Source: Balamuthia mandrillaris (lineage: Eukaryota; Discosea; Longamoebia; Balamuthiidae). Taken from it: a stretch of DNA of 64,000 nucleotides. The notes under the pieces were generated by a model. The model saw only the letters and a program-made list of their open reading frames with translations, was not told the DNA's origin and did not search any database. Positions 35,766 through 48,102 of this stretch are shown here, piece after piece; positions within the stretch are counted from its first letter, which is position 1, and each line of letters begins with the position of its first letter. Both the position numbers and the translations under genes were made by a program. The DNA is taken from NCBI GenBank assembly GCA_031835245.1, contig JAVKOQ010000232.1, positions 18,542-82,541 on the forward strand. The letters are read 5' to 3'.

Positions 35766-36039
35766 AAGAAGATGATGATAATGATGAAGAGAAAGGACAC
35801 CTTTCTTCTTGCTCTCTTTGCATTTTTTTTTTTGAAAGTCATTTTCTTAAGTAGAAGAAGAAGAGCAAAGGGGCACCCCCATCATCTAGATAAGACGAAA
35901 GAAGAAGAATCTTGGCCATTAAAGAAGGGAATAAAATGAACAAAGAAGACCACTGTCAGTTCCCTATTTGATGTAGAGGTGGGGAAAACGGAAGGAAACA
36001 TTGTGTTTGCGTTGGTAATCTCAAAAGCATATTTCCCCA
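35766..36039. other. 3' intergenic stretch
   Basis: Between the convergent DHX37 gene and the candidate mitochondrial gene. I see no feature beyond a short poly-T run. Confidence 0.5.
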
Positions 36040-37262
36040 TCACCGATCTCAAATGGAGAGAAGAGAAGCAGAAAGAAAGAAAGAACGAGAGAGAGAGAGA
36101 GAGAGAGAAAAAAAAAGGGAGGGAGGTGAGAGAGGAACGATAAACAAAAAAGAAAACAAAGAGAATGTAGATAGGACAGGCGGTAGAAAAGAAAGAATAA
36201 AAAAACAAGCTTTTTTTTGTCAGAGACGAAAAAAAAAAAGATGGAGGTCACCTGCCTGTTTTTTTGAGGAGGGGAAATGATGCATCAATATTGAATGGAG
36301 AAAGCATATAATTTTGAATGGAGAAGAAGGAAAGATAGGAGAAGAAGAAGAAGAAAAAAGAAAATCAAAACAAAAATAAAGAATGGGAAAGAAAAAAGTT
36401 TCTTAAGTTTTTGTTTGTCACCTCTCTTTCACTCCCTCCCCCTCTCTCTTGTACAGTGGAGAGAACAAAAAAACAAACAAAAGAGGCACGAGACCAACAA
36501 CAGAGAACGGGAATCGGAAGGAAGAGGAACAAGAAGGAACAAGGAAGAGGGTAGCAGAAGCGAAAAAGAGAGGAACTGTCACATACCATCATCGTCATCT
36601 TTTTGTTGGAGAGCGGAGCAGCGCGTTGTGTGCAACAAAAACGGACAGGATTGCAGAGCGAAAGAGAGAGAGAGACAAAAAGGCGACGTCAAAATCACAT
36701 CCAGAAAATAACAAAAAAATGGGGCAAAAAAAAACGGTTTGTGAAATTAAAAATGCGGAAAGAGCATACAAGAGGGACAAAGATAAAAAAACAGAAATCA
36801 AGTACCCTCTCCTTCTCCGCAGGTCTCCAAAAGGGCATCCATGTCCAAGGAAGCGATGCAACCCGAACGCAAGCTATTTATTCATTTCGGTGGTGAGCGA
36901 ATTTAAATTCGTGAGTGAACGGAAAAAAAAACGAACCCGTCATTGGAAGAAACAAGGCTAACGACTTGATTTTGTTTCATGTGTTGAACTTTGGCTTGTG
37001 TGTACACATTTCGGCGAGCGGAGGAAGAAGCGGCGGGGGCCGACACAAATTCAAAGGAAAAAGAGGGAGCGGAGCTGCTGCCCGCGCTGGCAGAGTGCAA
37101 GGAGGAGGAGGCCGCCACGCAGACAGCCGGTCTGGAGAGACGATGGGAGCTCGAGCTCGCGAAAGAGGAGAGCGTCCGTTTGCCGCAGGCCGATCCGAGG
37201 CTAAAGGAGAGACCCCCAGAGGAGCCCTTTGTCAGTCGGGTCACACCGCCGCGTAGTGCCAT
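36040..37262 (-). CDS. Candidate small mitochondrial protein (four-exon model)
   Basis: Tentative gene. Exons 37262-36937, 36873-36806, 36598-36587 (12 bp) and 36047-36040 join in phase to 137 residues; skipping the 12-bp exon also keeps the frame. The N-terminus (MALRGGVTRLTKGSSGGLS, then KRTLSSFASSSSHRLSR) is rich in Arg, Ser, Leu and Ala with no acidic residues for the first ~70 positions, as in a mitochondrial presequence. The mature part would run VYTQAKVQHMKQNQVVSL ... ASLDMDALLETCGEG and end in an acidic tail. A (GA)n tract at about 36083-36108 is CT on this strand, as in introns of confident genes. No family was recognised, and the last two exons are very short, so they are weakly supported. 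Confidence 0.4.
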
Positions 37263-37475
37263 CTTCACTTTTTTTTCGTTATTTTTCTATTATTTTTTTA
37301 TTATATTTTTCAATAGATTATTTCACGACCCCTCAAGCAAGACGCCGGATCGACTCCTACTGCCGCCAAATTTTATTTCTTAGAAAATAAAAATTTTAGA
37401 AGAAAAAATTGGTTGTCGACGTAAAATCATTTATGATCCTCTCTCTGTACAAAAAGGTTCGTCGGCGTTTGTCTT

Positions 37476-39794
37476 TTAGGCAGAGTAATGCTTCTTGAGG
37501 TCGTTGAGGAAAGCGTTGCCTTCGGCATAGTTGATTGGTACCTGCGGACGGCAACAAGCATCGTCGCAGTTAGCAAAATAAAACAACATAAACCAAAGGG
37601 TGAACAGAGAGAGGGTGAGAGTGAGAGAGAAGAGAGCATAGGACATACATCAATCAAATGGACACCCTTGCTGTTGAGACACTCCGTCAGAACGGACAGC
37701 AACTCATCGGGCTTGTTAACACGATGTCCATGCGCCCCGTAGGCTTCGGCGTACTTCACGAAATCGGGATTGGTGTAGCTTAATCCCCAACTCTCAAAGC
37801 CAGCGGCGGCTTGCTTCCATTGAATCATGCCGTAGGCATTGTCGTTGAGGATCATCACCACCAAATCCAAGTTCAGTCTTACCGCAGTCTCCATCTCTTG
37901 TGAGTTCATCATAAAGCCGCCTTTTTGTTCAAACAGGCGTTAGTATTGCATAGCACAGAACACACCAAGGGAGAAGAGAGAGGACGAGGAAGAGAGGAAA
38001 ACGAGGATAAAACGAACCATCCCCACAAACGGCCAACACTTTACGCTCAGGATGAACCAAGCGAGCCGCAATGGCACTTGGCAAACCAGCTCCCATCGTG
38101 GCCAATGCATTGTCCAGCAGCAGCGTATTGGGGACGAGCGCAGGATAGTTCCTCGCGAACCAAATCTTGTACATGCCATTGTCTAAGCAGACGATGCCAT
38201 CGGAGGGCATAGCCTTTCTCACATCGGCCACCACGCGGCGAGGATCCATAGGGAAGGAGCTAATCTCAGCGAAGCTGTGGACCTCCTCGCTGAACTTGGT
38301 CTTGATCTGCTTGTAGAAGGAGAAGTCCCAGTTGCTTTGGCTGACGTCAATGCCTTCCTTGATTTGCCAGATGGCGTTGGCAATGTCGCCAATGACCTCA
38401 AGTTGAGGAAAGTAGACGGAGTCTACCTCTGCGCTGATGAAGTTCACGTGAATGACTTGAGGATTCTCTCCTTGTGTCATGAAGAATGGAGGCTACACAC
38501 AAATGATATCATTTAAAACATGAGATAAAGAAAGGTCATCATAGTGAAGAGAAACGGGAGGTAGAGAACCTTTTCAATGACATCATGGCCAATGTTAACG
38601 ATGAGATCGGCCTTGGCAATTGCAGCGTGTACATAGTCATTCTGGGATAGAGCAGCAGTGCCCAAGCTGCACTGATGTGTCTCATCCATGACTCCTTTGC
38701 CCATCTGCGTGTTGAACACAAAGAGGCCAGTTTTCTCCACAAACTCGCTTACCATCTTGGACGTCATCTTCCTATTGGCGGCCGCTCCGATGAGCAGCAA
38801 GGGGCGCTTGGCATCCTGGATCATTTGGATGGCGTGGCGAATGGCCTTCTCCTCGGCGATAGGGCGACGCACGCGGTCCCTGGAGAATGGTTGCAGAGGC
38901 TGGGAGACCATCTCCTCGGCGATGTCCTCGGCTATTTCCAGGTGCACAGCGCCGGGGCGCTCCTCCTCAGCGCGCCGAAAGGCCTCTCGGATGAGGGGAG
39001 GGATGAGGTAGCCGCTCGCCACGGACTTGGTGAACTTGGTCACCGGTGCCATTATGTCCACCTTAACACGTGGATCATGGGTTGAGTGAAGAAAGACGAG
39101 AATATAAGAGAAAGGAGAAGAAAACAAGAGGGCATGAGCGAAGAGAACGAGAGAGAGAGAGAGAGAGAGGAGAAGAGACGAGAGAGAAGGGAGAAGAGAG
39201 AAGAGAGAAGGGAGAGAGAGAGAGGAGAAGAGACGAGAGAGAAGGGAGAAGGGAGAAGAGAGAAGAGAGAAGAGAGAAGAGAGAAGAGAGAAGAGAGAAG
39301 AGAGAAGAGAGAAGAGAGAAGAGAGAAGAGAGAGAAGCGTACAGTGGCAATGATCTGGAAGCGTCCTTGCTTGCTCTTGCGTATCGGCTTTTGTCCAGTG
39401 ATCATCATCATGGGCATGCCTCCCAGCTGTGCATACGCTATATATATATATTTTTTTTTTAAATAAAGAGAATAAGTCATCTCATCAATCCAAAACAGAT
39501 AAAAAAACAGAAGTAGTGACCTGCTCCAGTGGTAAAGTTGGTGGCGCCAGGACCCAGGGTGGAGAGGCAGACGCCCGCCTTGCCGGTCAACCTGCCGATG
39601 GTGGTGGCCATGAAGGCGGCCGCCTGCTCGTGGCGGGTGAGCACCAGCTTGATCTTTTGGGACTTGCGCAGCGAGTCCAAAAAGTCCAGGTTCTCCTCCC
39701 CCGGCACACCAAAGATGTACTCCACCCCCTCCGCCTCCAAACACTCCACAAAGAGGTCCGTTGCCTTCACCTTTCTGTTCTTTCCTTCCTCCAT
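37476..39794 (-). CDS. Acetolactate synthase, catabolic (AlsS-like) ThDP enzyme
   Basis: Condenses two pyruvates to acetolactate. Exons 39794-39521, 39437-39343, 39061-38570, 38492-38018, 37920-37649 and 37541-37476 join in frame to 557 residues, the usual AlsS length. VKATDLFVECLEAEGVEYIF, GVPGEENLDFLDSL and TRHEQAAAFMA (catalytic Glu) open the PYR domain. The middle domain has NIGHDVIEKPPFF where FAD-dependent AHAS carries RFDDR, so this is the FAD-independent catabolic type. The ThDP site is AVCGDGGF ... ILNDNAYGMIQW. The sequence looks bacterial in character, yet it carries five spliceosomal introns, one holding a 190-bp GA-rich array. No organellar presequence is visible, so a cytosolic location is likely. 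In bacteria the product feeds acetoin/butanediol formation. Confidence 0.88.
39143..39332. repeat. GAGAGAA-type array in acetolactate synthase intron 2
   Basis: A (GA)n run followed by many GAGAGAA heptamer copies. The complementary CT strand is the coding strand. Confidence 0.9.
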
Positions 39795-40165
39795 TTCTGT
39801 GTTTGTTTTTCTGTTCAAATGTGTTGTGATGAAAGAATAAAAAAAATGAAAAGCAGAAGAGGTGAATGTTTAAGTAAGGGAGAGAGAGAGAGAGAGAAGA
39901 AAGCGCTAGTAGTTCTTCGAAAGAAGAAGAAGCAGGAAGAGGTTGGCGGGGAAGAAGAGATTGTGCTTCTTCCTTCGAGGAAAGCTGACGATGGGAAGAT
40001 CGGGAAATCCGCCGAAAAAGTTATTTTCTTCCCGATACTTACCCTTTTAGGATGTCGGGAAGCTCAAATAATTTCCCGTCTGATTTCACATTGGTTGGGA
40101 GAAATTTATGTTATGATCTGCATGACCCTCCGTTGATCTACTACTAAGAATTTTTTTTACTTTGT
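39795..40165. other. Intergenic, upstream of acetolactate synthase
   Basis: 5' flank of the acetolactate synthase gene and 3' flank of the next minus-strand gene. It has a short GA run near 39880-39898 and nothing else that I can identify. Confidence 0.5.
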
Positions 40166-43100
40166 TTACAAGGCGGAGAGTTCTCGCTTCGTTTCTTCGA
40201 GCTGCTTCTCCAGCTCCAACACTCGTTGCCGCAGCAGCAGCTTGTTGCTCTCCTTGTCGCTTGCGGCTGCCGAGGGCCTCTTGCTCCCACCTGGAGGAGT
40301 GCTGTCGCCAATGGTTAAGGCCTTCTCTTCTTCTTCTTCCATCTTCTGCATCACAGCATTCTTCTTGGGATGGTTGCTTGCAGCGGTTTTCTTCTTCGCC
40401 ACCACCACCAGCTTCTTGTGTTGCTTTAAGTTCTCTTTGGTGTTGTTGCTCTGACCTGCGTTGATGTTGCTTTGATTGGGACCACAGTTCTCGCGATCAT
40501 CATCATCATACACTTTCATCAAAGGCTGTCTCCTCTTTTGCTTCGAAAGAAGAGGCGAAGAAGTCTCTCCTGTCTTGTTCTGCTTCTTCTTTGTCGGCAT
40601 AGTCGTCTTCTTCTCTCCCTTCTTTGACTTTCGTTGTGCTTCGTCCTTCTTTTCATCATGTGGTGAATCTCTTCCTGCATCCTCTCCCTCTGCTTTTTGT
40701 TGCTCCTTTGATCTTCTTCGTTTGGAGGAGGATGAGGCACGTTGCAACTGCTTCTCTTTTTCCTTTTCGCTGGCGAGGCGATCGGCCTCCACTTTCTCCT
40801 CACGAGCCCTGTTGATGTCTCTCAGCAGAGCGATTACCTTGGCAGTCAGTTTCTGGTTTGTTGATAACACAACGATGAGTTCGTCTCCTGGTTCTTCATC
40901 TTTCGGCTCTGTTCCAATGCAGCCTGCCGTCGCTTGTTGGGCTTCAGAAGCTTGTGCTGTTTCTGTTTCGTTTTCTTCGTTCTTCTCGGCTTCTTCATTG
41001 CCGATTGTTGCTAAAGAAGAAGAAGAAGAAGAAGAAGAAGAAGAAGAAGAAGAAGAAGAAGAAGAAGAAGAAGAAGAAGAAGAAGAAGAAGAAGAAGAAC
41101 AAGAAGAAGAAGAAGAAGAAGAAGAAGAAGAAGGAGAGGATGGAGATGCGTCTGAAGTTTCAACGTTTGGTTTGGAAAGAGAGGTTGCTTTGGAAGTGGT
41201 AATAGCCGTAGAGGTCTTTTTCTTTCGTCTGGCAAGTCTGCGAACCGTTGGTTTGACACTTTGCTGTGAAGCAGTCCCATCAACTGCCCGTTCTGCTGTT
41301 TCAACAAAACTCTCCTTCTTAGTGGAATCGACATTTTCTTGCTCTTCATCTCGTTTGGTTGTAGTTGTTGTCATTGGTGTTGATGTTGTTGCGGATTGTG
41401 CTGGGGTTTTGGACGCAGGCTTGGCCTTCATGTTGTTCTTGTTTTTGCGTTTGGCGAGTCTCTTCTTCTTGACAATGCCAGCAGTCGAAGTAGCAGCTGA
41501 GCCGCTCTCTTGCACCTGTTGAGTTTGTTGTTCAGTTGCAGTTTCTTTTCTTTCTTTCTCTTCTTCTTGTTGCTGTTGCTCTTGTTCTTTCCTCTTTTTG
41601 TCTTCTTTTTCTGCTTTCGCTTTTGCTTCAGCCTTGTCCACCTCCTCCAAGACTTGATGAATGGACATGACGGCAGGAATGCTGTAAAAGTGGAGTAGCT
41701 CCTCCGCATCAAGAGCAGCCAGGATGGGCAACAAGCTCTCCATCCATGGAGCAAGCTCCTTGCCCACTGGTCTCTTCTCATACCAATCTTGAGGCGAGCA
41801 TGGCCGTTCGTTTCTGTTGGCCGCTTCCTTTCCTTCTTTTGCTTCTTTTTCATCTTCTTTCTTCTCTTCTTTGCTGTTATTGTCGTTTGCGTGACGATAA
41901 ATATCTCGCTCCCAACGAGAAAGCGTGGCAAGGAGAGTGGAAGGAGAGGCGCCCTTGCGAAAGTTTTCGATGATGGTGTTATTGGCAAGGGCGAACCTGG
42001 CGGGGTCTCCCTCGGCGGTGCCCACTGCCGGCATCTTCTCCTCATAAGGATAGATGAAGAGACCAGCGCGAATGATGCCACAAAGCAAGCTTTGAAGGTC
42101 GTTGTGTTTCAGTATTTGCTGTTTTGTGAAGATGAAAAACTCTAAGCAACAGCCAAACAAAGAAAGAGAAAGGAGAGAAGAACGAATAAAGAATACAAAC
42201 CTCTACAAACTTTCCAACTGTGGAAGTGAAACTTTCTCTAAAGCCCTTATAGAGGCCAGCATTCTTCATGCCAATGCCAGGAATCAGCAGCCTACTTCCC
42301 ATTAAGGATCCACTGGAAGAGCTTGAGCCTCCATCCTCCTTTTTTCCACGACGACTCCTCTTCTTGTTCCTGACCTTGTTTTTGGGCATGGGCTTCCATT
42401 CCTCGTTGGGATCTCCATCATTGATGAATGCGTCATCATCCATGTACGGGTGTAGAATCACTTCTTCCTCTTCTCCTTCTTTCACAACTATTTCTTCGCC
42501 CGCTCTTTCTTCTTGCTCTTTCCTCTCTCCAGAAGTTTGATTCGTTGCCAATTGGCCCTTCTCAGAGAGAAGCTTTTGTTGTATGACCGTTTGGAGGCTT
42601 TGAAACTCCTCCTCAGAGATCGGAGGCATCGACATCTCATGGCACTGAGTAAGGTAGCTCTGAAAGAGCTCCTCCATGTGATCCTTCCTCTTGGCTCGCT
42701 GTCGGTTGTTGCGCTCCTTGACGAGGTTGTAGATGACCTGCATCTTACTGTCGTCCAGAAGTTCGGCCGCGTCGATGGGAATCGGTTCCGGGTCGTCCTC
42801 GTCGCCGCTGTAGTCGGTTAGGTCTTCTTCCTCTTCCAGGTTGACTTCACATTCTTCTCCCCCTTTGTTTCCTTCGTGAGCGGTGGCTTGCACGTCTTCC
42901 TCGTTGTTCTCATCTGCTTCGTCTTCGTCTCCCTCCTCTTCAGAAGAACAACCTCCGATGCTTTCTTCGTCCGATTCCAATAGGTCCTCGCTCAAGTCTT
43001 CCTCCTCTATCTCCTCCAGTTCATCTTCACCTTGATCTTCATCGCTCTCCTCGTCCTCCTCTTCAGCGTCGCTGTAGTCCAAGTCCTCGCTATCGGAGGA

Positions 43101-43400
43101 CAACAGGCCAGCATACATAACGTTATGGGCGGTCAGCGGTGCATGCTTCTTCTCCCTCTTCTCCAAGCCGGCTTTCCCCTCTCTGTCCGCCTTTTCCTCC
43201 TCCTTCGCTTGCCCACTTCTTCTTTGCTCCTTGGCTTCTTCCTTGACGGCGCCCGTTTCCAGAACGGCCGCTGCCTCTATCCCTTCTCCCGTGGCCACCT
43301 CGGTGGTGGCGGCGGGGGTGGTGGTGGAGGGCTTCGCCGCGGCGATGAGCACGGGCGTGATGCGCTTCCTCGGTTTTGACGACGACGGCTGGCTGGCCAT
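40166..43400 (-). CDS. Large acidic/poly-Ser protein, family unknown
   Basis: Two exons (43400-42201, 42139-40166) give 1057 residues. The N-terminal third is Lys/Ala-rich, then very acidic (EDLDYSDAEEEDEESDED). A more ordered segment follows, including MQVIYNLVKERNNRQRAKRK, QVIQQKLLSEKG-like helix, IPGIGMKNAGLYKGFRES and, after the intron, QQILKHNDLQSLLCGIIRAG with RWERDIYRHA. These are probably the only folded parts. The rest is Lys/Glu/Gln coiled-coil-like sequence with repeated KKKRLAKRK and RRLARRKKK motifs, a run of some 45 Ser (about 41008-41131) encoded by a TTC/TCT repeat, and a final short coiled coil (RVLELEKQLEETKREL). No known family was recognised; the basic motifs suggest a nuclear protein. 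Confidence 0.65.
41008..41131. repeat. (GAA)n array within coding sequence (poly-Ser)
   Basis: Plus strand GAA repeat read on the minus strand as TCT serine codons with one TGT (Cys). It is the same repeat as in the introns, but here it is translated. Confidence 0.9.
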
Positions 43401-44069
43401 TTTGGCTGACTACTACGGGCAGCAGCTCCCTCTTTTTCTGTTGTTTGTTGCGTTGTGTGTGCGTACGCTACGGACTGCTGACAAAAACCTCTCCCCCCGA
43501 ACGTAAATAGTACACGGAAAAAAATTTTGGCGGGAAAATTCCATGACGACACGAAAATCTCCCCCCCCCTTTTAACTGGCTGTGCTCGAAGCTTGCTCAA
43601 GTCCTGCAGCAGATGGATGATGTCAGCTCACTGGAGCGGAATTGACTTCTGAAAAATGGGAGGAAAACTATTCGAAGCGCTTTCAGACTAAAGCGGCTCA
43701 ATGCTTTGATCGGTTACTGAAAGTTTCAAACCACCAATCAAAAATCAAAGCAGAGGCTTTACCTTACCATAAAAAGGCCATTTCTGTTGTCTTTTTCTTT
43801 GTCTCATCTCTAGCAGAGATCTTTCACGTCGACAAAAATTCATTGCTCCGCTTTACCCCCCCATGCCCCAGCGGTCTTTGCTTTGAAAAGGTCTGAGGAG
43901 AGCTGATGTCATCAGTGCTGGGTGCGATTTGATGGGGGGACCTTAGTGTCCAGAAGTAACGCGAAGGAGAAAGAAAGAAAACTCAAACAAAAAAAAAACA
44001 GAGAGAGAGAAAAGAAGTTATTCGATAAATACAAACACAACAAACAAAGAGAAACAAAAGCATAGGACA
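43401..44069. promoter_or_regulatory. Divergent intergenic region, poly-Ser protein / Rab
   Basis: A gap of 669 bp between divergent start codons with a poly-C run near 43561. No ORF with protein-like composition or RNA gene was seen, so it is probably a bidirectional promoter region. Confidence 0.4.
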
Positions 44070-45008
<939 letters not shown>

Positions 45009-45062
45009 ACAAATCCTCGTTTTTATACACTTCTGTTCGTCTGCTCTCTTCTCTTCTTCTTT

Positions 45063-47502
45063 CTACAACCATTTAGCAGCGAGGAAGACTTGATCTTCCT
45101 CCAGAGGAAAAGGAGGAATGCCGCGTGGGAACTCTTCCTCCTTCTCCCTCTCGTAGTTACTCCACAAAAGCGCCCAATTCCAATTCCACGGATGACCCAC
45201 TCTCAGCTCCTTTGGGAGCGGTTTCAAATCTTGAACAAACGGATAAGGCCATTGCCAGAGAGGCCATGCGGTGAGGTCGTAGGAGCTATCGATGAGTACT
45301 TGCTTTGGCCGAAAGTTAAGAGAGCACTGGACGTCTGCGTAGACTCCTATTTCTACGTCTCTCAGCGTTTTCCCTTCTTTTTCTTTAAGTTGTGTTATTA
45401 CTAGGCCGCCGGAGGGACGAAAGGGAGAAGAAAGAAGGAACGAGAAGGAAGAAACAAACCTAACGCTCTATATAAGAGATGCCGTTCCCACGCAAGAAGG
45501 AGATCGCCATTCTTCAAAAGCTTTTGTTTCAGAAAATAAGCCAACTGGTGCAAGTCTTCCGGTCGTGACTGCAGCACATACAGCTGTCTCGGAGGCAACA
45601 CCTTCTTCAGGTTTATCGCAACTCTTGTTGATAATGTGGTTGTTGTGTTCTGGTGGAGAGGAGAGATGTTGTTTGCTTCTTGAGGATGAGGTTGAGTTTG
45701 TGATAGCCCAGCTTCTTCGCGAGGGGCGAACCAAAGAGTGACGTTGCATTGCTTATCTCTCAACTTCATTCGCCATGAAAAGCGATGTCCGTACTCGTTC
45801 CATGCCACATCTCCTGTTTGAAATAACGAAAGGGGATGGGTGAGAGAGTGAGCGGGAGAAGGGGATAAGAACTGCACGAACCAGGATAGAACCAATGACG
45901 CAGCGGCAATCCTATTTGGACCAACAAGAAGACAAAGCAGGCAGCAAGAATGAGCCATTCTTTCCGACTCAACTGCTGTCTACTATCCATCCTGAACCGG
46001 TACCGCATGTCTTTGAGACGTTGCCTATGCGCGTCTCTCTCTCGCACAAAGCGAGCCACCGCCGAATTTGATCGTCTCACCAGTTCCTCTATCCGCTGTT
46101 CTTTCTCCCACCGCTTTCTTTGCTCTTGGGTCATGTCTCCTCCTTCTTCCGCTTTTCTCTGCTCTTCTTCGTCTCCATGGTTCCGTTCTGTTGTCTCTTG
46201 TCCATCTGCGTTATCTTCGTCGTATTGTGGTGATGCTTCTTCCAATCCTATAGCTTGTCGTTCGAGCAGTTCTAGCTGTAACAGCTCTCGAAGAATAAGG
46301 TTGGTCAACCAACAGTTCTTGGTCCAGTCGGCAGAGAAGAAGAGAGTCGTGGCAGCGATGCACATCCATGGAAATATGCCGATGTTGAACAGCATTTTGT
46401 TGGTAAGATGGAAGAAGACCGACATAAGAACGGCCATCAACTTTATCCATTCTTCCATCCTTCTCCTTTTGCTCCTTCGTTTGTTTTTGTTGCTGCTCCT
46501 TCCTTTGAGCAGCAGCATGAATCCAACAACCAAGTCAAAGATGGCTCCAGCATAGGAAAAAAAGTAAGGAGCCCACTCTGTTTCCAACAAGTAATGAAAC
46601 ACAGGTCGCCTGGGCCTGGTCAACCAGTGTCGCAAGGGCTCTCCTCTGAGCCAGTCCTCGTTGAGCTTGGCCACTCCAGCATACGTATAAACAATCACCA
46701 TTTGCCATCGTAACAGCCACAAGCACCATCTCGGAATGAAGCTCGTCTTGGTTCCTTCTGCTGTTCCTCTTTGTTTTCTTCTGGCTGCTGATGAAAGAAG
46801 GACGTTGTCCAGAGCATAAACGGAGGTAGCTGGAAGGAAGAGCAACAAAAACTGGAGCACCAGCAGCAAGTAAAAGTGGTTGAGGTACCACGTGGTGTCC
46901 ATCCAAAACAAGTAGCCAAAGCCCAGCAAGAAGACGAGGCTGCACACCCGGTAGCACAGACCCAACGTGACGCCCATCACAGCGCAACCCACCAGCACCC
47001 AAAGGAGCAGCCAAAGGGTGGCCTCCGAGCAGGGCTCCACCCAGGAAAACAGGTAGTACTTTGGGCTAAAGTGTGGGACGAGGAAGAATTGCTTGGCCTT
47101 GGCCAGGCCGGCTGCTAAGTAGGGTAAAACCTCCCACGTGAGGACCAGACCCCACAGGATGCGGAACACGGCCAAGGAGGAGGCGTCCACGGGTTCCCAT
47201 AGCCACCGCAACCAACCCATCGGCGTGAACGAGCCGCGCTTGAAGGGCGATGGCCATCGTGGGTGTTGTTCTTGTTCTGAGAAGGAAGGAAGAACAGAAG
47301 AAGAAGAAGAAATAGCAGAAGAGGACTGAGGTCGTCGTATGTCATTGCCTTCGGCCGATTCCACATCGTTGCTCGTGTGTTTGGCTTTCCGCCGGTGATG
47401 ACCGGTCTGTGCGTTCTGTTGCAACATCCCGCTCTCTTCTTCTCGGTTCGTTTGTCCTTCGTCAAAACAATTAATTTCGTCGACTTCAAACTTTTCCTGC
47501 AT
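45063..47502 (-). CDS. Vitamin K-dependent gamma-carboxylase-like membrane protein
   Basis: Integral membrane protein of the gamma-glutamyl carboxylase / HTTM family, which in animals converts Glu to Gla using reduced vitamin K in the ER. Exons 47502-45882, 45813-45460 and 45358-45063 join in frame to 756 residues. After a polar N-terminus come several hydrophobic helices. DTTWYLNHFYLLLVLQFLL retains the His that matches human H160, and YTYAGVAKLNEDWLRGEPL retains the catalytic-base Lys (human K218). FNIGIFPWMC and, after intron 1, WNEYGHRFSWRMKL and then GVYADVQCSLNFRPKQVLID are further family signatures. The last exon was assigned from this conservation and phase. A long Glu/Gln/Arg-rich loop is inserted between membrane segments. 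It is convergent with the Rab gene. Confidence 0.85.
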
Positions 47503-47622
47503 GATGATTATTTTATTGATTTTTTGATTTGTTTATCGTATATTGATAATTTTTGTGGTATATCCGATATTATTCGATATTGTTTAGCTTATCGGAAGGA
47601 GCTCCTCTCTCTCTGCTGGTAG

Positions 47623-48062
47623 TTAGTGATGGCGAGAGGACTCTCCTTCATCGTCATCGTCGTTATCATCATCGGAGCGTTGCTCTCTTCTAAAACGAGG
47701 GTTCTTGTTTTGCGCTGCTTCCTCCTCCTCCTCTTCGTCTGCTCCTTGCTGTCTTCGCCTCTTCAGCTCACTTTCTCCTCCGGCTTCTTTCTCTTGTTTG
47801 CTTGCACCTTCTGTTCCTTTTCCTCCTTCCTCCTCTTCCTCGTCGTATCTTCTCTTTCTTGCTGCTGTTGATGACGAGGACAAAGAAGACGAAGCAGAGG
47901 GAGAGGGATAAGGCAGAGTGCTATGCACAAAGTGTTGGGGCAGCTCTCTTTGCTCTATTTGCTGCTTTTGTTTGCCATAGCCGCCTCGTCCTGGATCGTA
48001 GTCAGTCCTGTACTCATCTCTTACCTTTAAGTTGTTATGGTTGTTGTTGGCAAGATTAGAAA

Positions 48063-48102
<40 letters not shown>

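Noticed and set aside
36292-36961. Plus-strand Lys/Glu/Arg frames
   Set aside because: Purine-rich low-complexity antisense to introns of the candidate mitochondrial gene; no conserved motif.
39070-39466. Arg/Glu-rich plus-strand frames of ~130 residues
   Set aside because: Translations of the GAGAGAA repeat in an acetolactate synthase intron.
45069-45404. Plus-strand frame beyond Rab with protein-like composition
   Set aside because: Antisense shadow of the last GGCX-like exon; kept only as a possible alternative Rab exon.
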